Source: a virus
Length of the DNA stretch: 64,000 nt
Virus record (IMG/VR): IMGVR_UViG_3300008116_003012
Location: 1-64,000 of that record
Reading direction: 5' to 3' (one strand)
Shown: one piece after another, positions 16,157-23,312 of the stretch
Position numbering within the stretch: position 1 is the first letter of the stretch
Layout: every line of letters starts with the position of its first letter
Position numbers and translations under genes: made by a program
Notes under the pieces: model-generated
Seen by the model: only the letters and a program-made list of their open reading frames with translations
Databases searched by the model: none
What the model was told of the DNA's origin: nothing

Positions 16157-16356
16157 TTAAGTAAGCCTTCGCATAATACTGCAATTTCTTTATCAGTCAT
16201 AAAAAACTGATAGGTTGAAGTTAAGTCTGCTTCCCCATCTTTGTTTTTAGATTCTTGAATAAATTCAATAGCGTTCAAGTCTGCTGGAGTTTTACATTTC
16301 CAGCTTTTTACTTTTAGTTTAAATCCGGCATTATCTTTAACAACAAATTCTTTCAT
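16153..16356 (-). CDS. small hypothetical protein in the 7-deazaguanine region
   Basis: A 67-aa protein with beta-rich N-terminal half (FVVKDNAGFKLKVKSWKCKT). Overlaps both neighbours by four bases. No motif; its constant contact with the QueD-like gene is the only clue. Confidence 0.6.
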   Translation of the reverse strand: MKEFVVKDNAGFKLKVKSWKCKTPADLNAIEFIQESKNKDGEADLTSTYQFFMTDKEIAVLCEGLLK

Positions 16357-16865
16357 TTGATAATCTCATCATTCTTATATTGTGACCAGTCTGTGAACTT
16401 ACTACGATCCATTAGTGTATGTAGACTGTGGGACCACACACCGGGATTAGTTGCCTTAAAATCTTTATCATCGATTTTAAGCATTGTATTATAATTCCAT
16501 AATTTTACATAAGGAATTGGCACTCTTATTTGCGGAATAAAATTATCGTGTTCGCAAAGACCGCTTTCATGAAATTCTTCTACTTGATTGATAGGAATAT
16601 CTAATGAACAGAGATAATCTTTGTCTAAGAAGAAACGTATCATTTCTTCCCAAGCCTTGTGCTCTTCATAAGTTTGCGGATTGTAACTGTGATTAGCACC
16701 AAAAAAGATATGTTCACATCCTTGCAAATTTAATGCAATGTGTTCAACAGGTTGTACACCTGTAACAAAGAGAGTTTTCTTCCCGTATGCAGGAGTGTGC
16801 TCAATTTCAATGCCAGTGAAAAAGATAATATTGTCGGCTCGGCCTGTGCCGTAATCACGCTTCAT
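16353..16865 (-). CDS. conserved protein in the 7-deazaguanine cluster, function unknown
   Basis: A 170-aa protein beginning MKRDYGTGRADNIIFFTGIE, with EHTPAYGKKTLFVTGVQPV and Cys/His residues spread through the chain (GCEHIFFGANHS, ESGLCEHDNF). It lies between the DpdA-like and QueD-like genes in an unbroken overlap chain, as I recall for other aquatic T4-like phages. QueC is the one pathway step not seen, but this protein has none of the QueC SGGxDS PP-loop, so it is not QueC. Its role is open. Confidence 0.65.
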   Translation of the reverse strand: MKRDYGTGRADNIIFFTGIEIEHTPAYGKKTLFVTGVQPVEHIALNLQGCEHIFFGANHSYNPQTYEEHKAWEEMIRFFLDKDYLCSLDIPINQVEEFHESGLCEHDNFIPQIRVPIPYVKLWNYNTMLKIDDKDFKATNPGVWSHSLHTLMDRSKFTDWSQYKNDEIIK

Positions 16866-17112
16866 TCTTCTTACCTTCTTCGTATTGTTTAATTAAACGA
16901 ATTACTGGTTCCATACGTTCTTGAAATACATCAGGAGCAGCTTCAGAAACTCTAGTCATATCCCAAGTACTAGGAAAATGACGTAGAATACTGTGAGCTT
17001 CCCCTCGTACTGCTTTAGAAATACGAGGGTAAGCTTTTTTATCATAGGCAATAGATTCTAAGAATCTCTTAGCCCACATCACAGCACGATATCTTTCGTC
17101 AGGTAGCGTCAT
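16855..17112 (-). CDS. BPSL0761-like protein
   Basis: An 85-aa protein beginning MTLPDERYRAVMWAKRFLES, followed by RGEAHSILRHFPSTWDM. This pattern (PDER..A, then VR.EA...LRHFP) matches the BPSL0761 family of small proteobacterial proteins, known mainly from Burkholderiales. Function unknown. It overlaps the DpdA-like gene by 14 bases. It is one of the few hints to the host group. Confidence 0.65.
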   Translation of the reverse strand: MTLPDERYRAVMWAKRFLESIAYDKKAYPRISKAVRGEAHSILRHFPSTWDMTRVSEAAPDVFQERMEPVIRLIKQYEEGKKNEA

Positions 17113-18724
17113 TCTTTACAGCTTCTTCAAGTTCGTCAAGTTTGGATTCTTCTGCTTCAGTAAATTCTTCAGCATGTTCTAATTGTACAGGATCTTGTTC
17201 TACTATGTCAAACAGATTGGTAAAATTGGCAGATGCATTAGTCATCTTTTTACCAGTGTTTCCTCTTGTGCCAATAATAGTATCAAAATATCTACGATAG
17301 TCTTCTACAATAGCCAATGCCGAACCTTTGTCGTTGGCAGCAAAAATACTGTCAACAACATCCTTAAAGTAGATTCGACTGAACTTTTCTTGAACTAACA
17401 TGCTAGGAATAATGCCGGCATCGTATTGACGATTGGCTTCTTGCACAGCATTGATGTGACTCCAAACATTGTGACCCATTTGAATAGCATAGCTAAATGA
17501 ATCCCAACTTGTTCGGTTACTGACCTTGCCCAATTTGTTAACATCGGGCATCACAATCCAATCTGCAGGATTGTAAGGATCAGGATTCGTAACACCTGGC
17601 TTGACAGTGCCTGCACCGTAGATGCAAACGTCTTTCATCAGTACACCGTCCATTAAAGGACTTGTTTCAAAGTTTTTAAAGATACCGTCTTGTACTACTG
17701 CGTCTTGGAATAGTCTTGTGTCTGAGGCGTATTTTTTGTCATCAGCAGACGGCACCATTCGGTAGACCCATTTTTTACGATCTTCTGTTTCTGTTTGGAT
17801 GTAGATCTGTCCGTTTGCTGTTGCCAAAAACGGTGAGGCGCAGTCAAAAGATATGGTAAAGTTTTCATTATGGTACTTTCTTACAGCTCGTTGAATATCA
17901 GTTAATAAAGTTGCCCACTCTAACTTAGAGGTGCCCAGGAAGTGCATCCAATCTTGATGACCTTTTTCTAATAGGCCATCATATCGTAATTCCACAAGGC
18001 GTCTAAGCACCAAGTGTACATCGCACATATTTTGTCCGCCCATTGACCAGCCATTGAAAGCACGGTCTCCGTAGATTTTAGTATCACAGTATTTTTTCAT
18101 ACGGTCATACCAATCATCGGCATCGGGATGATTCTCACCTTGCAGAACGTTTAAGAACTTGCAGTTGCCATTGCGATTGTTAATGAACCAATCGTTATTG
18201 ATGTAAGTTCCTTGCACTGCTTCTGCGTAAGTAGTAATGCCGGTTGCTGCACGACCTGCCGGACTACGAGCAACCCATGCTGGAATATCCAACACCATGC
18301 CGTAGTCCATTAGTGTGTCCATCCAAGTAAGAACTTGTTCACGTTTCTTTTGTGCTTTAGGGCAATTAGGATCTTTCCAATCAGCAGGCCAAACACCTTT
18401 ACCAATTTGGAAACCTCCTGAGTCACCTAATACCCAACTTGTTGAACGATCACGATTACGGAACATGTCTTCGCTATCGTCTTGTTTAGTAAGATCTAAG
18501 TTAGCATGTCCTGCTGAATACAAACAATGATCGTAATAAAACGCACCCTTGTCTGGTTCTAAATAGTTTAACGATTCTACGCCACTTTTAAAGCTTGCCG
18601 GTATACGTGCAGGATCTACATAATTACCATATCGTTGTTTTCCGATAAAGGTACTGTAGAAACCTGACGTTGCTGGCAAGAAGTATGCGTAGTCGTTCTG
18701 TGCCGCTGTTAAATTACGATTCAA
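17099..18724 (-). CDS. dpdA: TGT-like transglycosylase, DpdA family (7-deazaguanine insertion)
   Basis: A 541-aa protein with tRNA-guanine transglycosylase motifs: DSGGFQ at 101-106 (catalytic Asp and base pocket), NVLQG at 192-196, and FDCASP at 293-298, which aligns with the nucleophile Asp motif FDCVxP of TGT. The usual TGT zinc site is not seen and the protein is longer, as for phage DpdA, which exchanges guanine for a 7-deazaguanine in DNA. The genes folE, queE and the QueD-like gene would make the base. Acidic C-terminal tail. A tRNA substrate cannot be excluded from sequence. Confidence 0.8.
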   Translation of the reverse strand: MNRNLTAAQNDYAYFLPATSGFYSTFIGKQRYGNYVDPARIPASFKSGVESLNYLEPDKGAFYYDHCLYSAGHANLDLTKQDDSEDMFRNRDRSTSWVLGDSGGFQIGKGVWPADWKDPNCPKAQKKREQVLTWMDTLMDYGMVLDIPAWVARSPAGRAATGITTYAEAVQGTYINNDWFINNRNGNCKFLNVLQGENHPDADDWYDRMKKYCDTKIYGDRAFNGWSMGGQNMCDVHLVLRRLVELRYDGLLEKGHQDWMHFLGTSKLEWATLLTDIQRAVRKYHNENFTISFDCASPFLATANGQIYIQTETEDRKKWVYRMVPSADDKKYASDTRLFQDAVVQDGIFKNFETSPLMDGVLMKDVCIYGAGTVKPGVTNPDPYNPADWIVMPDVNKLGKVSNRTSWDSFSYAIQMGHNVWSHINAVQEANRQYDAGIIPSMLVQEKFSRIYFKDVVDSIFAANDKGSALAIVEDYRRYFDTIIGTRGNTGKKMTNASANFTNLFDIVEQDPVQLEHAEEFTEAEESKLDELEEAVKNDAT

Positions 18725-18920
18725 TTCGACCCCACTTTATTTTTAACCAAATTCTTTCGTGTATGTAATAATCAATACTCAAAAGGACATGCAATGCAGT
18801 GGCAAATCCAGTAGCACTGCTGATATCACCAGTGAACATATATGTCCAAAGAATAGTAAACAGCCAGGCAGTAATCCTGTACGTTACCATTCTTGTTATT
18901 GTTCTCTTTTTAGTTTCCAT
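18714..18920 (-). CDS. DUF2061-like small membrane protein
   Basis: A 68-aa protein with the DUF2061 pattern: KKRTITRMVTYRITAWLFTI, a second hydrophobic stretch (about 35-50) and HERIWLKIKWGR at the end. Two membrane segments are likely. Homologues are common in bacteria and T4-like phages, function unknown. It overlaps the DpdA-like start by 11 bases. Confidence 0.8.
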   Translation of the reverse strand: METKKRTITRMVTYRITAWLFTILWTYMFTGDISSATGFATALHVLLSIDYYIHERIWLKIKWGRIES

Positions 18921-19651
18921 TACTTGCTCTGTGCTGGAAGAATGTAGTTGTATTCAGCAAGGCCAGAATCAACTGTAATTTGCATAGCGCCTGCATCAGC
19001 AATACGCATAGTCTTGTCACCGTCAAGATTTAAAATACTCATAACAGTAACAACAGGCCATGCCCAAGTTTGTTTTAATTTTCCAGTAATGCCAGCTTGG
19101 AATGTAAAGCTACCTGCGTGTGTACTTGCATCTCCAAAGAAAAATACCAAGTTACCGTTTTCAACTTTGACTTGGAATACGTTTTCTTCACTGTGTGCTT
19201 GAGCTTGTAGTTTCAAACGCCCGATACTTGCAATGTTAGGTGAAAATTCGATATCCCAAGTAGCACCTTTGAACTTAACGCTTTTAAGCTTTTCGTTAAT
19301 GATATCACTGTTCATAAAGCGATAATCGTTGACGAAGTCTTTTGCTGCATTTTCAAAGTGTAGACTAACAGGAATATCAACTCCGTTACGTTGTGCAATA
19401 ACAACTTCAATTTTAGCATTTTCTTTGTACTCGGGATTCTTTAAATGCAAATTTAATTTATCCAAGTTAGGCATACCGAAAACACCTTGAAACTCTGCAA
19501 CAGGAGTTTTTGTTTTGGCATTAAGAATAACGCTACGATCTTCGGCCATAGACTCGATAGAGGTAGTTCCGTTTTCGCCTGTAACTTTGACTAAAGGCAA
19601 AATACCTAAGTTGTGTGTATGTGCTACGATGTCTGTAAGAATATCTTTCAT
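18920..19651 (-). CDS. 45: DNA polymerase sliding clamp (gp45-like)
   Basis: A 243-aa processivity clamp. The start ATG at 19651 (MKDILTDIVAHTHNLG) follows AAAGGAAA; upstream codons run into the promoter region and are rejected. The C-terminus (MRIADAGAMQITVDSGLAEY, then NYILPAQSK) fits the gp45 pattern of aquatic T4-like phages. It tethers the polymerase and, in T4, also activates late transcription with gp33/gp55-type factors, relevant to the late promoters here. Two sigma70-type promoters overlap upstream. Confidence 0.85.
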   Translation of the reverse strand: MKDILTDIVAHTHNLGILPLVKVTGENGTTSIESMAEDRSVILNAKTKTPVAEFQGVFGMPNLDKLNLHLKNPEYKENAKIEVVIAQRNGVDIPVSLHFENAAKDFVNDYRFMNSDIINEKLKSVKFKGATWDIEFSPNIASIGRLKLQAQAHSEENVFQVKVENGNLVFFFGDASTHAGSFTFQAGITGKLKQTWAWPVVTVMSILNLDGDKTMRIADAGAMQITVDSGLAEYNYILPAQSK

Positions 19652-19669
19652 TTTAATTTCCTTTAAGTG

Positions 19670-19698
19670 ATTATATTTAGATTTAGTATAAAAGTCAA
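19670..19698 (-). promoter_or_regulatory. sigma70 promoter for the sliding clamp
   Basis: TTGACT (19698-19693), 17 bases, exact TATAAT (19675-19670) on the minus strand, 18 bases upstream of the clamp ATG. Confidence 0.75.
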
Positions 19699-19714
19699 CA
19701 ATTTTTATTGTCAA
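19685..19714 (-). promoter_or_regulatory. second, overlapping sigma70 promoter for the clamp
   Basis: Exact TTGACA (19714-19709), 18 bases, TATACT (19690-19685). It overlaps the stop codon of the polymerase C-terminal gene and the -35 of the promoter at 19670-19698. Confidence 0.5.
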
Positions 19715-21405
19715 AAGTCAAATAAATTATTGAATGTGTTTTTAGTTTCTGTACTGCGGATGTCCCAACTTAGTACACCGATAAGGTTGTCTAACTTGTT
19801 GTCAATGATGGCGCTTTCCATTTCGTCGTGATTGAACGGTAAGTCTTTAAACCATTGAGGTAATCGCAACTCATCAACAGGATATGCTACTGATGTAAAG
19901 CCCAATGGGTTGTCTTTGACTTTACAAACAATAACTTTCATGCCGTCAACAATACCCATTGAATATTTGTCGCCCATCATGCGTTTGAGTGTATTCCAAT
20001 TAATACTTGCACGAACGTGTCCGGGCATATTGGCTTTACCAGCCTTTTCTTCTTTGCGTTGATATTCCGCAATGTTGTTGGCACGTTTAGGTGATCCTTT
20101 TTCCCATCCGGGACGAGCTTTGAATTGGCTTCGGAACACAGTAATCATGTCAAGTACTTCTTGTTCTTCTGCACCAGTTAATACCTTTTCAAGTACTTTG
20201 CTTAAGAAGTCTTGCATAAACTCTGGAGTATCACTACGCTTAAGGTCAAGACCCATAGCTTTGATATCACCTGGCTTGCCATCTACGTCTTTACGCTTGC
20301 CTTCTTTGTCATAAACAAGTACAGCATAACGCTTCTTGGTAATAAACAAGCTCTTTGAGCCAACAACTTCACGACCGGCTTTGATAACTTCGCCACGTGA
20401 CTTTGGACAGTGGAATGCTTGTTCCATAAAACCTACAAACGTACTGTTAACTTCTTCTGCAATTTGATCATAAAGTTGAACAACAGTTTCTTTTGTCCAA
20501 GGAATAAGTCCTTTGTCAATGTCTTTTTGTAAGGTTTTGTAAGCAGAAAAGTAACAACTGTCAGTATCGCCATAGATAATGGATTTGCCTACGTGATTGT
20601 ATTCGCCTGTGACAATTTCATTTACCTTTGCAGCCATGTGCTTGGCAATCTGACGACCAGTTAATGTAGTTGACTGTCCAAGACGCTTGTCAAAGAATCT
20701 GCATCCGCTTTGTAACAACGCACCATACAAACTGTTCAAGTTAATCTTTTTAACTAATTGTCGCTTGTCCCAATAATCTTCTTCAATCTTGTTACCTGCT
20801 TTAATAGCTTCTTTAAGTTTGGCCTGCATTTCTTTACGTTCACTGTACCAACGTTTTAGCAAGCCTGGAATAACAGCTTCTTTCTCATAACTAAAGATAG
20901 TACCGTTAGCACTAAGCATAAAAGGATTGTTACTTTCAAAAATTAGCCTGTAAACTTCGGCAGCACTAAGAACACTGCTGTCTCCGCCTTCCCAGTCAAT
21001 AGTGATTTCTGTACCAATCTCTTGTTTCATTACAGCTTCGTACTCTAATGATCCAAACATACCTTCCCATGCAGCCGCAAAGCTTTTACCTTTGGCCATA
21101 AGTCCTTGAATATAAGCATCTGTCTTTGTTTGACGTAATTGTCCAACAATACTTTCTGGACCCATGTTCAGAGCACGAATGACGGAAGGATACAAACTGT
21201 TAATATCCAAAGAGCCAATCCAGTCGTGTACACCTTCTTTAGGATAAGCAACATACGCACCTGCGGCCTGTGTATCTTCGCTGTCATCACGAGCCTTACG
21301 ATTAGGAATTTGGAATCCTCTACGATGAGCTTCGTTAATAATAGCCTGCTCAGTAACTGCAACAGCACCCAAACTCTTTAAAGTCATTGTTGTATAACTG
21401 GTCAA
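19711..21405 (-). CDS. 43: family B DNA polymerase, C-terminal fragment (gp43-like, palm/fingers/thumb)
   Basis: 564 codons holding the polymerase domain: DINSLYPSVIRAL (motif A), KKINLNSLYGALL (motif B) and IIYGDTDSCYFS (motif C, with DTD). The N-terminal exonuclease part is in a different frame (21350-22258) that overlaps this one by 56 bases. The frame here is +1 relative to it. No ATG fits; a TTG at 21405 has GAAGG five bases upstream, so separate translation is conceivable. Conserved sequence starts at LGAVAVTEQAIINEAH; the segment before it that should carry Exo III is absent from both fragments. Confidence 0.85.
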   Translation of the reverse strand: MTSYTTMTLKSLGAVAVTEQAIINEAHRRGFQIPNRKARDDSEDTQAAGAYVAYPKEGVHDWIGSLDINSLYPSVIRALNMGPESIVGQLRQTKTDAYIQGLMAKGKSFAAAWEGMFGSLEYEAVMKQEIGTEITIDWEGGDSSVLSAAEVYRLIFESNNPFMLSANGTIFSYEKEAVIPGLLKRWYSERKEMQAKLKEAIKAGNKIEEDYWDKRQLVKKINLNSLYGALLQSGCRFFDKRLGQSTTLTGRQIAKHMAAKVNEIVTGEYNHVGKSIIYGDTDSCYFSAYKTLQKDIDKGLIPWTKETVVQLYDQIAEEVNSTFVGFMEQAFHCPKSRGEVIKAGREVVGSKSLFITKKRYAVLVYDKEGKRKDVDGKPGDIKAMGLDLKRSDTPEFMQDFLSKVLEKVLTGAEEQEVLDMITVFRSQFKARPGWEKGSPKRANNIAEYQRKEEKAGKANMPGHVRASINWNTLKRMMGDKYSMGIVDGMKVIVCKVKDNPLGFTSVAYPVDELRLPQWFKDLPFNHDEMESAIIDNKLDNLIGVLSWDIRSTETKNTFNNLFDF

Positions 21406-22258
21406 GTGTGCCTTCGTATTGAACTTTAGTTTCGCCTACTTCAAGTTCACCGATAGCGTCCAGTCGATAAGTGTGTCGTTCTTCATAGTTGTATTTGCGG
21501 TACAGCTCGAGACTGTCCAAATGAACACGACCAACCAAGTCATAAGTAGTAGCTGCTTTTCCAAACTTTTCGTACTCCCGCTTTTTAGGAAACTGATTCC
21601 ATAAACATAATCTGCGTGTGTCTTCTTTGCTTAGTGTTTTAATAATGCGGTTAACAGTATAAGGCATATCGAAACCTTCACTGTTCCATCCACTTAGAAC
21701 ATCTGCATCTTGTATTAAGTTTAAGAACGTGTCCAACATGTCTGCTTCACTATCAAACAGATAAGTGTTGGGAAAGTCTTTAATTGCTTCTTGTGCCTGC
21801 TCCATAGTCATAGTCTTTGGAGGAATAGCAAGACAGATCAGTGTGTCAATCCATTGTAGGTGAACAGCGATGGCAGTAATGGGCATAAATGCGTCTTCAG
21901 GCGAAGCATAGCCGCGTTCTGGATCAAAGTCCACCTCAATGTCCCAAAAAGCTACATTAAGCTTGGGAGGTTCAGCATTGAGATAATTTTCACTAAGCGT
22001 AACGAATGTAGGTTTAAAATCCGATTCGTATAACTTCTTGTTGCTGTTGATTGCAAGTTCCTTACGGAAATCTTTTGAATTCTTACAAACAATTTTTTGA
22101 AGGGTTTCACCATGTGTACTGGTATACTTGCCTCGGGGATCGGGTACGTAAAATGTGTATTTTACCGGAAAGTCTCTAAACACCCTTTTTCCGTCTTTAG
22201 CTCTCTCAACGACTTTGACAATGTCATTGTCGCGATCAAACATCGCATCGACATACAT
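21350..22258 (-). CDS. 43: family B DNA polymerase, N-terminal exonuclease fragment (gp43-like)
   Basis: 302 aa from the ATG at 22258 (MYVDAMFDRD), which has AAGGAGA upstream. It has Exo I (AFWDIEVDFD) and Exo II (SGWNSEGFDMPYTVNR) but ends at NNDFKEF followed by a frame-shifted GCCCSY and stop. In gp43 homologues a YNxxD-type Exo III block of roughly 35-40 residues should follow. A deletion of that block with a change of frame explains the data. The break could be a real split polymerase or an assembly collapse at a short repeat. Confidence 0.85.
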   Translation of the reverse strand: MYVDAMFDRDNDIVKVVERAKDGKRVFRDFPVKYTFYVPDPRGKYTSTHGETLQKIVCKNSKDFRKELAINSNKKLYESDFKPTFVTLSENYLNAEPPKLNVAFWDIEVDFDPERGYASPEDAFMPITAIAVHLQWIDTLICLAIPPKTMTMEQAQEAIKDFPNTYLFDSEADMLDTFLNLIQDADVLSGWNSEGFDMPYTVNRIIKTLSKEDTRRLCLWNQFPKKREYEKFGKAATTYDLVGRVHLDSLELYRKYNYEERHTYRLDAIGELEVGETKVQYEGTLDQLYNNDFKEFGCCCSY

Positions 22259-22329
22259 ATATTTTTCTCCTTGAGATTTTCGGCTCTCAAATACCAACAA
22301 GATCATTTATAGCTGATCAAACTTTACTC

Positions 22330-22617
22330 TTACATATTTAGTAGTCTAACGTAGCCAATGACATCAATAGTGACCAACAGTAGATAGTTAGCCACCATGC
22401 CTGTGCTCTTTCGAGTCCAAGATGCCCATGCAAATATTGCACATTGCAAAATGAATATTGGATACAGATAGAAAAACAACGGATCAGTTGCGCCAGCTGC
22501 TAATGTTAGAGAGCAGCCCAGGCTCATAAGCCATGCTGTAATCTCTAATGAAAACCGGGTAGGCCACTCCCGGTAATCAGTCCTTGCCCAAACGTAAATG
22601 CCTTTTAGAAAGTTCAT
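22330..22617 (-). CDS. conserved phage membrane protein
   Basis: A 95-aa protein starting MNFLKGIYVWARTDYREWPT; the ATG overlaps the dsbA-like stop (TAATG). Three hydrophobic segments follow (about 21-36, 41-60 and 72-90), so it is probably an integral membrane protein. I recognise the N-terminal motif from T4-like aquatic phages, function unknown. It lies between dsbA-like and polymerase genes. Confidence 0.7.
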   Translation of the reverse strand: MNFLKGIYVWARTDYREWPTRFSLEITAWLMSLGCSLTLAAGATDPLFFYLYPIFILQCAIFAWASWTRKSTGMVANYLLLVTIDVIGYVRLLNM

Positions 22618-22883
22618 TAGTCTTTCGGCAAACGTCCAGTAACACCAAGAATCATTTCTACATCTTCCCAAGCTGATTCGTGTTCTTTCCAATTGTCTTT
22701 GTGTGCAATAGTAATTGCTTTATTAATAACGCTTGGTTTAATTTCCAATTCTTCTGCTACTGCTTTAACAGTTTCTTTCAAACCTTCTTTTAAATCTTCA
22801 ATTTCTCGCAAAACGGTTGAGCCTTCGTTAATAAGACGTTCCAATTTGGCTTTTTCTTCTGGCCCATACATACGTGTTGACAT
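22617..22883 (-). CDS. dsbA: dsDNA-binding protein, DsbA-like
   Basis: An 88-aa helical protein with ETVKAVAEELEIKPSVINKA, similar in length and pattern to T4 DsbA, which binds double-stranded DNA and modulates late transcription. The segment ELEIKPSVINKAITIA looks like a helix-turn-helix. A good sigma70 promoter lies just upstream (22903-22931), making this the first gene of the replication transcript. The family call is from pattern memory and should be treated as likely, not certain. Confidence 0.65.
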   Translation of the reverse strand: MSTRMYGPEEKAKLERLINEGSTVLREIEDLKEGLKETVKAVAEELEIKPSVINKAITIAHKDNWKEHESAWEDVEMILGVTGRLPKD

Positions 22884-22902
22884 AACTACTCCTTAAAATA
22901 CT

Positions 22903-22931
22903 AGTATACATTAGTTATCATTAGAAGTCAA
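22903..22931 (-). promoter_or_regulatory. sigma70 promoter, leftward
   Basis: TTGACT (22931-22926), 17 bases, TATACT (22908-22903) on the minus strand, 20 bases upstream of the dsbA-like ATG. Divergent from the promoter at 22944-22972. Confidence 0.7.
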
Positions 22932-22943
22932 TAGCCAAATGAT

Positions 22944-22972
22944 TTGCTAAAAAGCTCAAACGATGTTATAAT
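22944..22972 (+). promoter_or_regulatory. sigma70 promoter, rightward
   Basis: TTGCTA, 17 bases, exact TATAAT. The expected transcription start, seven bases after the -10, coincides with the ATG at 22979, predicting a leaderless mRNA. No Shine-Dalgarno is present. Confidence 0.65.
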
Positions 22973-22978
22973 TAATTT

Positions 22979-23272
22979 ATGAAAACACTAGCTTTTATCA
23001 CTTTATTGGCATTCGCAGGATCTACAGTAGCTCAAACATATGATGCTACAAAGAACCTACGTAAATCTGTAACCATTACCTGGGAGGTAGTTGATGATGT
23101 AAATAAAGCCTGCGCCGCAGAGTACGCCAAGTATGGACACAAGCTTCCTTACAAAATGGATGCATGTGCCGTATGGCAAGGTAAGACCTGCAGAATCATT
23201 ACTAAGAAACGTCCAACCGAAGCTGATGTTGGACACGAAGTAATGCACTGTTTCCAAGAACACTTTCATTAA
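22979..23272 (+). CDS. secreted small HExxH protein (putative metalloprotease-like), autonomous unit
   Basis: A 97-aa protein with a clear signal peptide (MKTLAFITLLAFAGSTVAQ) and a C-terminal GHEVMHCFQEHFH, an HExxH zinc motif followed by more His. Three further Cys could form disulfides in the periplasm. It is the only plus-strand gene in the left half besides the edge gene, and has its own promoter and terminator, as expected of a moron. Catalysis is unproven because the protein is very short and no third ligand is assured. Confidence 0.75.
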   Translation: MKTLAFITLLAFAGSTVAQTYDATKNLRKSVTITWEVVDDVNKACAAEYAKYGHKLPYKMDACAVWQGKTCRIITKKRPTEADVGHEVMHCFQEHFH

Positions 23273-23295
23273 AAAAGCGCCCTAGGGCGCTTTTT
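23272..23295. terminator. bidirectional intrinsic terminator
   Basis: AAAAAGCGCC and GGCGCTTTTT pair around CTAG, with A and T tracts on both sides. It ends the 22979-23272 gene rightward and 23313-24452 leftward. Confidence 0.9.
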
Positions 23296-23312
23296 ATTTG
23301 GTTTAAAACTTT

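Noticed and set aside
16353-16865. QueC candidate
   Set aside because: No SGGxDS PP-loop or zinc Cys cluster of QueC, so it is left unassigned.
21350-21410. Intron or intein at the polymerase break
   Set aside because: Nothing is inserted; sequence is missing instead, so a deletion or assembly error fits better.
22259-22329. Promoter for the polymerase N-terminal gene
   Set aside because: A TATAAA is present but no -35 or activator box at fitting distance; transcription probably comes from 22903-22931.
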